A DNA stretch of 64,000 nucleotides from positions 310,001-374,000 of the forward strand of contig NZ_CP117255.1 in the NCBI RefSeq assembly GCF_003240565.2, read 5' to 3'. This stretch comes from Rhizobium tumorigenes. Its GTDB lineage: Bacteria > Pseudomonadota > Alphaproteobacteria > Rhizobiales > Rhizobiaceae. Positions within the stretch are counted from its first letter, which is position 1. Each line of letters opens with the position of its first letter. This document shows positions 57,185 to 64,000 of the stretch, in pieces. The notes under the pieces were generated by a model. It was not told the DNA's origin, made no database searches, and worked only from the letters and a program-made list of their open reading frames with translations. Made by a program: the position numbers and the translations under genes.

Positions 57185-57382
57185 ATGGACAAACGTTCCG
57201 GAAAGGCAGCCCTCTGGCTGCTCGTCATTCCCTACATCGGGCTCCTCTGGGTGCCGTTCTACAATTTTCGCGATCCGGTGCTCTTCGGGTTTCCGTTCTT
57301 CTACTGGTACCAGCTGCTCTGGGTGCCGCTCACGGCCCTGCTGACATACATCGCCTACCGGAGCACGCGCCATGACGACTGA
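57185..57382 (+). CDS. DUF3311 small membrane protein (symporter accessory)
   Basis: A 65-residue protein with two hydrophobic segments (about 9-25 and 38-57), matching DUF3311, which typically precedes sodium:solute symporters. The motif PYIGLLWVPFYNFRDP then FPFFYWYQLLWVPL is characteristic. Its stop overlaps the start of mctP by 11 bp, so they are translationally coupled, and it probably helps assemble or stabilise the transporter. Confidence 0.88.
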   Translation: MDKRSGKAALWLLVIPYIGLLWVPFYNFRDPVLFGFPFFYWYQLLWVPLTALLTYIAYRSTRHDD

Positions 57383-58847
57383 GATCAATCCAACGGCGCT
57401 CGCCGTCTTCCTGTTCTTCTTCGCACTGGTCACCGTCATGGGCTTTGTCGCCGCCCGCTGGCGCAAGCCGGAGACACTGGCCCATATCGACGAATGGGGC
57501 CTCGGCGGCCGTAATTTCGGCACCTGGATCACCTGGTTTCTCGTCGGCGGCGATTTCTATACCGCCTACACGATTATTGCCGTTCCGGCGCTCGTCTATG
57601 CCGTCGGCGCCTATGGCTTCTTTGCGCTGCCCTATACGATCGTCGTCTATCCCTTCGTCTTCATGGTCATGCCGGTGCTCTGGAAGCGCGCCAAGGACCA
57701 TGGCTATGTCACGGCCGGCGACATCGTCCACGGCCAGTACGGCTCGCGAGCCCTGGAGCTGGCGGTGGCTATCACCGGCGTCATCGCCACCATGCCCTAT
57801 ATCGCATTGCAGCTGGTCGGCATGACCGTCGTGCTCAAGGCCCTCGGCCTGCACGGCGAACTGCCGCTCGCCATCGCCTTCATCATCCTTGCGGTCTACA
57901 CCTACTCGTCCGGCCTTCGTGCGCCGGCGCTGATCGCCTTCGTCAAGGACATCATGATCTATATCGTGGTGATCGTCGCGGTCGCCGCCATTCCGATGAA
58001 GCTCGGCGGTTACGCCAGCGTCTTTGCCGCAGCCGACGCCGATTTCCAGGCGAAGGGCTCCGGCGGCCTGTTGCTTGGCAGCAACCAGTATGTCGCCTAT
58101 GCTAGCCTCGCGCTCGGCTCGGCACTTGCCGCCTTCATGTATCCGCACACGCTGACCGGCATCTTCGCTTCCAACAGCGGCAACACCATCCGCAAGAACG
58201 CCGTGCTTTTGCCGGCCTATACGCTGCTGCTCGGCTTGCTGGCGCTGCTTGGCTACATGGCCCACGCCGCCCATCTCACCGTTTCCAGCCCGAACGAAGT
58301 CGTGCCGGCGCTGTTCCAGTCGTTGTTCCCGAGCTGGTTCACCGGCTTTGCCTTCGCCGCCATCGCCATCGGTGCGCTGGTGCCTGCGGCCGTCATGAGC
58401 ATCGGCGCCGCCAACCTCTTCACCCGCAATTTCTGGAAGGCCTACGTCAATCCAGATGTCAGCCATGCGGGCGAGGCGCAGGTCGCCAAGATCGCCTCGC
58501 TGGTGGTCAAGGTCGGCGCGCTGCTGGTCATCCTGTTCCTGCCGACGCAGTTCGCCCTCGACCTGCAGCTGCTCGGTGGCATCTGGATCCTGCAGACCCT
58601 GCCGGCCCTGGTGTTCGGCCTCTACACCAACTGGTTCCGGGCGCAGGGCCTGCTCGCCGGCTGGTTTGTCGGCTTCTTCGGCGGCACCTACCTGGTGTGG
58701 ATCAACGGCTGGAAGCCGATGCAAGCCATCGGCCTCGGCGGGGCGCCCGTCACGATCTACATCGGCCTGCTGGCGCTAGCCGCCAACATCGTCGTCGCTT
58801 CGGCGGTGAACGCTGTCACCAGGGGCAGGGCCACCGCACAAGCTTGA
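57372..58847 (+). CDS. mctP: Monocarboxylate transporter MctP (SSS family)
   Basis: A 491-residue sodium:solute-symporter family protein with about 13 transmembrane segments. In Rhizobium leguminosarum MctP takes up lactate, pyruvate, propionate, butyrate and some amino acids such as alanine. The N-terminal portion WGLGGRNFGTWITWFLVGGD, the region DFYTAYTIIAVPALVYAVGA and the loop MYPHTLTGIFASNSGNTIRK are typical. It pairs with DUF3311 upstream. A regulatory MctRS pair is known elsewhere but is not in this window. Confidence 0.86.
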   Translation: MTTEINPTALAVFLFFFALVTVMGFVAARWRKPETLAHIDEWGLGGRNFGTWITWFLVGGDFYTAYTIIAVPALVYAVGAYGFFALPYTIVVYPFVFMVMPVLWKRAKDHGYVTAGDIVHGQYGSRALELAVAITGVIATMPYIALQLVGMTVVLKALGLHGELPLAIAFIILAVYTYSSGLRAPALIAFVKDIMIYIVVIVAVAAIPMKLGGYASVFAAADADFQAKGSGGLLLGSNQYVAYASLALGSALAAFMYPHTLTGIFASNSGNTIRKNAVLLPAYTLLLGLLALLGYMAHAAHLTVSSPNEVVPALFQSLFPSWFTGFAFAAIAIGALVPAAVMSIGAANLFTRNFWKAYVNPDVSHAGEAQVAKIASLVVKVGALLVILFLPTQFALDLQLLGGIWILQTLPALVFGLYTNWFRAQGLLAGWFVGFFGGTYLVWINGWKPMQAIGLGGAPVTIYIGLLALAANIVVASAVNAVTRGRATAQA

Positions 58848-58888
58848 CGGAAAGAGCCTGAGCCGTGGGCGGCGACGCCCGCGGCCAT

Positions 58889-59329
58889 TCAGCGGCGGAA
58901 GCGGTGATCGAGCGGATAGCTCATGACAGCCTCTATTTGTATCTGGCCGGCTGCTTGGTGTTGCGGGTTTATCAGGATGTTGTTTGCCTCTGGCATGACA
59001 ATGCTCGGCACGGACATCAGGCAGACATTGCCTTCCTTCAGCAGACTGTCGCCAAGGATTTGAGTGCTCTGCAAATCGTCGAGGTCTAGGTCGGTGTCAC
59101 CACGCCCAATCGTGTGAACAGGTATTTCGTCTGGGCAGGCGATTTTCAACAGCGTGTAGCTGGCTGGAAACTCTTCGAAATCCACGTGAACCAGCACCTC
59201 GAGCAACGCAGTCGAAGGATGATCGGAGGCGTAGACGACTAGCGTGCCGCGCTTATGCCAGCGGCCTGATCTCAACGCGCCGCCCTTGCCTGACAGATCT
59301 GCGAACTTGGATATCCGCCAAAGATACAT
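58889..59329 (-). CDS. RES-domain toxin (NAD-degrading)
   Basis: A 146-residue RES-family toxin. The motif residues are visible: SGRWHKRGTLVVYASD (Arg23), STALLEVLVHVD (Glu44), and VPSIVMPEANNILINPQH with Ser109. RES toxins deplete cellular NAD by phosphorolysis or hydrolysis, so growth stops. Its antitoxin gene is immediately upstream with a 2-bp gap. Both are on the minus strand just before ileS, and mctP converges with it. Confidence 0.88.
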   Translation of the reverse strand: MYLWRISKFADLSGKGGALRSGRWHKRGTLVVYASDHPSTALLEVLVHVDFEEFPASYTLLKIACPDEIPVHTIGRGDTDLDLDDLQSTQILGDSLLKEGNVCLMSVPSIVMPEANNILINPQHQAAGQIQIEAVMSYPLDHRFRR

Positions 59330-59331
59330 CG

Positions 59332-59742
59332 TCAGCTGTAAATCCCGTACTCGATCCTGATAAGCTCGTCTTCGACGAGCCGCGCGCCAGTTTCAGAGAT
59401 CAGCAAGTCGAGCGGCACGATGCCGTTCAAGGCGCGACTGGGCTTTCGCAGCCAACTCTGCGCTTTTTTGCGGTCTTCGAATACGCGATCGGCAAGTTCG
59501 CCTATTCTCAGTATCCGCTGTGCAGCATCTGTCTCGGCAAGGGTCAGGCGCTCATTGTTTTCAAGCCGTCGGGCAAGTGTCCGGCGCGGCGCCACGAACC
59601 GATAAATCTCGTCCATGGAAAACCCATAGCCTTTCAACTGCTCGACGGACCGAGCGTCAAAACGCGCGAGTGCGGTGCCGGCCGCAGTCGTTAGTATTTC
59701 TTCCTCGAAAGAGGCTTTGCGCTGACTGGAAAGGTTCGCCAT
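59332..59742 (-). CDS. Xre/MbcA/ParS (DUF2384) family antitoxin
   Basis: A 136-residue antitoxin. An Xre-like helix-turn-helix is at about 35-70 (LKGYGFSMDEIYRFVAPRRTLARR) and the DUF2384 toxin-binding domain lies at the C-terminus (WLRKPSRALNGIVPLDLL, then SETGARLVEDELIRIEYG). It would neutralise the RES toxin encoded 2 bp downstream and autoregulate the pair. The upstream sequence is shared with the ileS promoter region. Confidence 0.88.
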   Translation of the reverse strand: MANLSSQRKASFEEEILTTAAGTALARFDARSVEQLKGYGFSMDEIYRFVAPRRTLARRLENNERLTLAETDAAQRILRIGELADRVFEDRKKAQSWLRKPSRALNGIVPLDLLISETGARLVEDELIRIEYGIYS

Positions 59743-60033
59743 AATTTCCTCCGTGCCATTTGCCAGTCATCATACGCGCAAATGGCCAAATCTTCAATCG
59801 TCGCTTTCGCCGCTGCCAACCTCTTCCTTTTCCCCCGAAAACCGCCTATGAACCGGCGGTAATGACCCAATTTTGGCTGGCAGTAGCGATACGAATTATA
59901 GGCCCGGCTTTCCGCGCGCATTAGCTGCCGGAAGGTCCGGGTTTTTGGCGCTTTCCCCAAGCGCTCCTCCGCCACCGAAAATTTCCCGATTGGATGCGCC
60001 CGCTTGGGGCTGCAAGAGACGATTGTCAGCACA
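59743..60033. other. Xre/ileS divergent intergenic region
   Basis: These 291 bp separate the antitoxin and ileS. A minus-strand frame here (59691-60032) is rejected. It contains a likely ileS promoter and two small hairpins in the leader (ccgga/tccgg at 59928-59940 followed by GTTTTT, and gcgctt/aagcgc at 59947-59963). Confidence 0.45.
59873..59901 (+). promoter_or_regulatory. Probable ileS promoter
   Basis: TTGGCT (59873-59878) and TTATAG (59896-59901) are 17 bp apart and lie about 130 bp upstream of the ileS start. The match is moderate. Confidence 0.4.
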
Positions 60034-63000
60034 ATGACCGATACGCCCGAAAAGATCGACTATTCGAAGACCCTTTACCTCCCCGAAACCGAGTTCCCGA
60101 TGCGCGCAGGCCTGCCGCAGAAGGAGCCGGAAATGGCGGCGAAATGGAAGCAGATGGGGCTCTACAAGAAGCTCCGCGCTTCTGCCGCCGGCCGCGAAAA
60201 GTTCGTCCTGCACGATGGCCCTCCCTATGCCAACGGCAACATCCATATCGGCCATGCGCTGAACAAGGTGCTTAAGGACGTTATCACCCGCTCATTCCAG
60301 ATGCGCGGCTTCGATGCGAACTACGTGCCCGGCTGGGATTGCCACGGCCTGCCGATCGAATGGAAGATCGAGGAAAAATACCGCGAGAAGGGCAAGGACA
60401 AGAACGAGGTCCCGGTCAACGAATTCCGCCAGGAATGCCGCGACTTTGCGCAAGGTTGGATCGACATCCAGTCGGAAGAATTCCGCCGTCTCGGCATCGA
60501 GGGCGATTTCGACAATCCCTACACGACGATGGCCTTCCACTCGGAAGCCCGCATCGCCGGCGAACTGTTGAAGATCGCCAAGTCCGGCCAGCTCTACCGC
60601 GGCTCCAAGCCGATCATGTGGTCAGTGGTCGAGCGCACCGCGCTGGCCGAGGCCGAGGTCGAATACCACGAGGTCGAGAGCGACACGATCTGGGTGAAGT
60701 TTCCGGTTGACTCAGTGGAAGGTGCCGCCAAGGCTGAGTGGCTCTCCGCAGCAAATGCAAACCTACCGATCGTGAATGAGCGCAATCTCCTAGAAGATGC
60801 CTCTGTCGTCATCTGGACAACCACGCCGTGGACCATCCCGGGCAACCGCGCGATCTCCTATTCGTCCAAGATCGGATACGGCCTTTACGAGGTCACCGCC
60901 GCCGCCAATGATTTTGGCCCACGGCCTGGTGAAAAGCTGATCTTTGCCGACAAGCTGGCTGAGGATGCATTTGCCAAGGCAAAGCTGGAATTCAAGCGCC
61001 TGCGCGGTGTGTCAAGCGAAGACCTAGGCGCCATCACCTGCGCCCATCCTTTGGCTGACATGGGCTACACCTTCGCCGTCCCCCTTCTCGACGGCGACCA
61101 CGTTACCGACGATGCCGGTACCGGCTTCGTGCACACAGCCCCGTCCCACGGCCGCGAAGACTTCGAGGCTTGGATGGCGAATGCGCGCCAGCTGGAAGCA
61201 CGTGGTATCTCGTCGAAGATTCCGTTCCCCGTCGATGACGCTGGCTTCTACACCGAGGATGCGTTCGGTTTCGGCCCCTCTGCCGAAGGCGGTGCTGCTC
61301 GCGTGCTCGACGACAACGGCAAGAAGGGTGATGCCAACAAGCGCGTCATCGAGGCGTTGATCGCTGCCGGTAATCTCTTTGCCCGGGGCCGCATCAAGCA
61401 CGATTACCCGCATTCCTGGCGTTCCAAGAAGCCGGTCATCTTCCGCAATACGCCGCAGTGGTTCGTCTACATGGACAAGGAGCTGGACGACGGCAGAACG
61501 CTGCGCATCCGCGCGCTGGAGGCCATCGACCAGACCCGCTTCGTGCCGGCAGGCGGCCAGAACCGTCTGCGCGCCATGATCGAGCAACGTCCGGACTGGG
61601 TGCTGTCGCGCCAGCGCGCCTGGGGCGTGCCGATCTGCGTCTTTGCCGATGAAGAAGGCAACGTGCTGCTGGACGATGCAGTCAACGAGCGCATCCTTGC
61701 GGCCTTCGAGAAGGAAGGCGCCGACGCGTGGTTTGCCGAAGGTGCCAAGGATCGCTTCCTCGGCAACGAGCATGATGGCGACCGCTGGCAGATGGTCACC
61801 GATATCCTCGACGTCTGGTTCGACAGTGGCTGCACCCACACGTTCACGCTGGAAGACCGCCCGGACCTGAAATGGCCGGCCGACGTCTATCTCGAAGGCT
61901 CCGACCAGCATCGCGGCTGGTTCCATTCGTCGCTGCTGGAAAGCTGCGCAACGCGTGGCCGCGCGCCCTACAACGCCGTCGTCACCCATGGCTTCACCAT
62001 GGCCGAGGACGGTCGCAAGATGTCGAAGTCGCTCGGCAACACCGTCACCCCGCAGGAAGTCATGGGCCAGTCCGGTGCCGATATCCTGCGTCTCTGGGTC
62101 ATGAACACCGATTATTGGGAGGATCAGCGTCTCGGCAAGACGATCATCCAGACCAACATCGACAGCTACCGCAAGATCCGCAACACGCTCCGCTGGATGC
62201 TGGGAACGCTGGCCCACGATCACGGCGACGACATCGCCTATGCGGACCTGCCGGAACTCGAGCAACTGATGCTCAACCGCCTGTCCGAACTGGATAAGGT
62301 GGTGCGAGGAGGCTACGACGAATTCGACTTCAAGCGCATCGTGCGCTCGCTGTCCGATTTCGCCAATGTCGAACTGTCGGCCTTCTATTTCGACATCCGC
62401 AAGGACGCGCTCTATTGCGACGCGCCGTCGAGCTCGAAACGCCGTGCGGCCCTCTATGTCATCCGCAAGCTGTTCGATTGCCTCGTCCTGTGGTTCGCGC
62501 CGATGATGCCGTTCACCACCGAGGAGGCATGGCTGTCGCGCGATCCCAATGCTGTCTCCGTGCATCTCGAGCAGTTTCCGGCGATTCCCGGCGAATGGTC
62601 GAACGAGCCAGTTGCGGAAAAGTGGAAGAAGGTCCGCACCGTTCGTCGCGCCGTCACCGGCGCGCTGGAGATCGAGCGCAAGGACAAGCGCATCGGCTCC
62701 TCGCTGGAAGCTGCGCCCGTCGTCCACGTCGGCGATCCCGAGCTTCTGGCCGCGCTGGAAGGTCTCGACTTTGCCGAGATCTGCATCACCTCGGATATTT
62801 CCGTCGTGGCAGGCGAGGGATCGGCAGAAGCCTTCCGGCTTGAGGACGGAACCAAGGTCGCCGTCGAGCAGAAGCTTGCCGAAGGCGTCAAATGCGCCCG
62901 CTCGTGGAAAATCACCAAAGACGTCGGATCGGACCCGGCCTATCCCGATATTTCCGCCCGAGACGCCGCCGCAATGCGCGAATTGGCGGCTTTGGCCTGA
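60034..63000 (+). CDS. ileS: Isoleucine-tRNA ligase
   Basis: A 988-residue class I synthetase. The HIGH motif is [19 protein letters not shown] and the KMSKS motif [13 protein letters not shown]1 editing domain is present with [13 protein letters not shown], and [12 protein letters not shown] follows. A C-terminal Cys-rich zinc domain is not evident, as in many alphaproteobacterial enzymes. The CP1 area (about 60.7-61.3 kb) is slightly less GC-rich than the rest, but not enough to call it foreign. Start ATG 60034 is chosen because the extra residues upstream ([10 protein letters not shown]) are not typical. Confidence 0.96.
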   Translation: MTDTPEKIDYSKTLYLPETEFPMRAGLPQKEPEMAAKWKQMGLYKKLRASAAGREKFVLHDGPPYANGNIHIGHALNKVLKDVITRSFQMRGFDANYVPGWDCHGLPIEWKIEEKYREKGKDKNEVPVNEFRQECRDFAQGWIDIQSEEFRRLGIEGDFDNPYTTMAFHSEARIAGELLKIAKSGQLYRGSKPIMWSVVERTALAEAEVEYHEVESDTIWVKFPVDSVEGAAKAEWLSAANANLPIVNERNLLEDASVVIWTTTPWTIPGNRAISYSSKIGYGLYEVTAAANDFGPRPGEKLIFADKLAEDAFAKAKLEFKRLRGVSSEDLGAITCAHPLADMGYTFAVPLLDGDHVTDDAGTGFVHTAPSHGREDFEAWMANARQLEARGISSKIPFPVDDAGFYTEDAFGFGPSAEGGAARVLDDNGKKGDANKRVIEALIAAGNLFARGRIKHDYPHSWRSKKPVIFRNTPQWFVYMDKELDDGRTLRIRALEAIDQTRFVPAGGQNRLRAMIEQRPDWVLSRQRAWGVPICVFADEEGNVLLDDAVNERILAAFEKEGADAWFAEGAKDRFLGNEHDGDRWQMVTDILDVWFDSGCTHTFTLEDRPDLKWPADVYLEGSDQHRGWFHSSLLESCATRGRAPYNAVVTHGFTMAEDGRKMSKSLGNTVTPQEVMGQSGADILRLWVMNTDYWEDQRLGKTIIQTNIDSYRKIRNTLRWMLGTLAHDHGDDIAYADLPELEQLMLNRLSELDKVVRGGYDEFDFKRIVRSLSDFANVELSAFYFDIRKDALYCDAPSSSKRRAALYVIRKLFDCLVLWFAPMMPFTTEEAWLSRDPNAVSVHLEQFPAIPGEWSNEPVAEKWKKVRTVRRAVTGALEIERKDKRIGSSLEAAPVVHVGDPELLAALEGLDFAEICITSDISVVAGEGSAEAFRLEDGTKVAVEQKLAEGVKCARSWKITKDVGSDPAYPDISARDAAAMRELAALA

Positions 63001-63006
63001 AGAAAA

Positions 63007-63044
63007 TTACCGGATGAATTGCGTTAACGGCGTTCATCCGGTAA
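63007..63044. repeat. Perfect inverted repeat after ileS
   Basis: TTACCGGATGAA (63007-63018) and TTCATCCGGTAA (63033-63044) are exact complements with a 14-bp centre. There is a T-run only on the minus strand side, so it does not make a normal terminator for ileS. It might be an operator or an RNA hairpin. Confidence 0.55.
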
Positions 63045-63134
63045 AAGCTGCCTGAAATTGGCCGAAGTTTTGCGCGAAGGGGCGTAGAACCGTGGTGGGC
63101 AATGAGTGCGCCGGCACGGCTGGGAAGGGTTTTC

Positions 63135-63764
63135 ATGAAAGCGTTGCATAGGGTTCGTGTTGGCGTCTGCTTGGCTGCTTTGTTGGCAGGCTGCGGCGCG
63201 ATGTCCGGCTGCATGAGCAGCCCGACCTACGGCACCGACAAGACATCGGGCGAACAGCTGTTCGACGACATCGCCGATATCGGCTCGATCTCTGCCGCGA
63301 CGCCCAAGGAAAACGCCGTCAAGTATCCGCCGCGTCCAGGTCTGGTGGTGCCGCCGGCCGATGGCAGGTCGACCCTGACGCAGCCGCAACAGTCGCTGGC
63401 TTCCTCTGACAATCCGAACTGGGTCGAATCGCCTGAAGACGCCCGCAAGCGTCTCGTTGCCGATGCAGACGCCAACAAGAATTCTGCCACCTACCGCTCG
63501 CCGTTGGTCTATTCCGATAGCCACGCCAACCAGATGACGCAGGCGCAGCAGACCGCCGCCTACCGCGAGGCCCGCAAGCAGCAGGACGGCACCTACATCG
63601 ACCAGCGCCGTTACCTCATCGACCCTCCGGCGCAGTATCGCCAGGTTGCCGACCCAGCCGCCCTCAACGATCTCGGCACGCCGGAATCGAAGAAGGAAAA
63701 GAAGCGGCTGAAGGATGCCGAGGCGGCCCAGCAGTCGAGCAGCTGGTGGAAGCCATTCCAGTAA
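63135..63764 (+). CDS. Putative lipoprotein, hypothetical
   Basis: A 209-residue protein. The signal peptide ends in a lipobox (CLAALLAGC-G), so lipidation at Cys is expected, with a second Cys 7 residues later. The rest is Pro/Gln/Asp-rich and largely disordered with YPPRPGLVVPPADGR and DNPNWVESPEDARKRL. GGGAAGGG precedes ATG 63135. It probably is an outer-membrane-associated lipoprotein conserved among rhizobia, function unknown. It is 134 bp after ileS. Confidence 0.72.
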   Translation: MKALHRVRVGVCLAALLAGCGAMSGCMSSPTYGTDKTSGEQLFDDIADIGSISAATPKENAVKYPPRPGLVVPPADGRSTLTQPQQSLASSDNPNWVESPEDARKRLVADADANKNSATYRSPLVYSDSHANQMTQAQQTAAYREARKQQDGTYIDQRRYLIDPPAQYRQVADPAALNDLGTPESKKEKKRLKDAEAAQQSSSWWKPFQ

Positions 63765-63780
63765 TCGAAGCCTGAAAGCG

Positions 63781-64000
63781 CTATTCGCCGCGCCGGGCTT
63801 GAAAAAAAGCCTTGAGGATATCGCTGGCATCGCTTTCGGCGAGGCCTGAATAGACCTCCGGGCTGTGATGGCATGTCGCCTGCGCAAAGAAGCGCACGCC
63901 GTTGTCGATGCCGCCGCCTTTCGGATCCTCCGCGCCATAGTAGAGCCGGCGGATGCGGGCGAACGAAATGGCCGCCGCACACATCGTGCAGGGCTCCAGC
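63781..64000 (-). CDS. tadA: tRNA-adenosine/nucleoside deaminase, C-terminal part (TadA-like)
   Basis: Only the last 73 residues are in the window; the gene continues past the right edge. The zinc motif PCTMCAAAISFARIRRLYYG is intact, with PCxxC, followed by DPKGGGIDNGVRFFAQATCHHSPEVYSGL. This matches TadA-type deaminases, which convert A34 to I34 in tRNA-Arg(ACG). A related nucleoside deaminase is possible because the catalytic His/Glu region is off the edge. Confidence 0.82.
   Translation of the reverse strand, partial: LEPCTMCAAAISFARIRRLYYGAEDPKGGGIDNGVRFFAQATCHHSPEVYSGLAESDASDILKAFFQARRGE

Noticed and set aside
57330..58724. Minus-strand frame of about 460 codons
   Set aside because: Antisense to mctP and rich in His/Gly/Asp in the way shadow frames are.
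59691..60032. Possible small minus-strand gene before ileS
   Set aside because: It overlaps the antitoxin start and ileS promoter, has no ribosome site and is very basic with no family resemblance.
60700..61330. Slight GC drop and some rarer codons in the ileS CP1 region
   Set aside because: GC falls only to about 57-58% in hand-counted samples, too small a change to claim a foreign segment.
61024..62727. Long minus-strand open frame
   Set aside because: Antisense to ileS; no recognisable protein features.

Overview
This window looks like a stretch of Rhizobiaceae (Rhizobium/Agrobacterium-type alphaproteobacterial) chromosome. The GC content is high, and the genes include the rhizobial iron regulator RirA beside dppABCDF, a short-form HisG with HisZ, a CIRCE-controlled groESL operon, a plant-type GshA, an MctP transporter with its DUF3311 partner, and an LsrB-like regulator. 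The ppx-rlmE, guaB-MAPEG, hisS-hisZ-hisG and ribF blocks also fit a conserved chromosomal backbone. No CRISPR array, phage, insertion sequence, rRNA or tRNA gene was found.

Layout. 1-4272: the end of a surface-polysaccharide cluster (GT29-like and GT25 glycosyltransferases, polysaccharide deacetylase, O-antigen-ligase-like protein), then small unknown proteins. 4282-7437: a LysR regulator divergent from methylmalonate-semialdehyde dehydrogenase, then rirA. 7783-13883: dppABCDF with a strong hairpin between dppA and dppB, then gluconokinase. 13894-18129: minus-strand YeeE/YedE transporter, a DadA-like oxidase, and a type III polyketide synthase translationally coupled to an isoprenylcysteine-methyltransferase-like protein. 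18329-20378: a TPR protein, then an ECF sigma/anti-sigma pair. 20524-28821: ppx, rlmE, a VOC protein, an MFS exporter, an MBL hydrolase, guaB and MAPEG. 28822-34347: an oxidative-stress block (oxyR/katA, lsrB-like, DUF1127, gshA). 34501-38104: rsmE, a PiT transporter, a NUDIX hydrolase and an exported protein. 38126-42040: an envelope block (beta-barrel protein, two L,D-transpeptidases) plus tag and an exported protein. 42053-46572: miscellaneous enzymes and a BrnT/BrnA toxin-antitoxin pair. 46802-50227: hisS-hisZ-hisG. 50302-52166: DoxX, GST and a PAS-like unknown, then about 700 bp with no convincing gene. 52875-54890: groESL. 55203-64000: a HAD phosphatase, ribF, DUF3311-mctP, an RES/Xre toxin-antitoxin pair, ileS, a lipoprotein and the end of a tadA-like deaminase.

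The most unusual features are four. The middle third of hisS, its tRNA-contacting insertion domain, has low GC and six TTA codons inside an otherwise typical high-GC gene, suggesting an imported domain. A 93-bp nested inverted repeat lies between the beta-barrel and L,D-transpeptidase genes. A stretch near 52.2-52.9 kb carries an orphan terminator-like hairpin. The type III PKS/methyltransferase pair suggests phenolic-lipid or pyrone synthesis.
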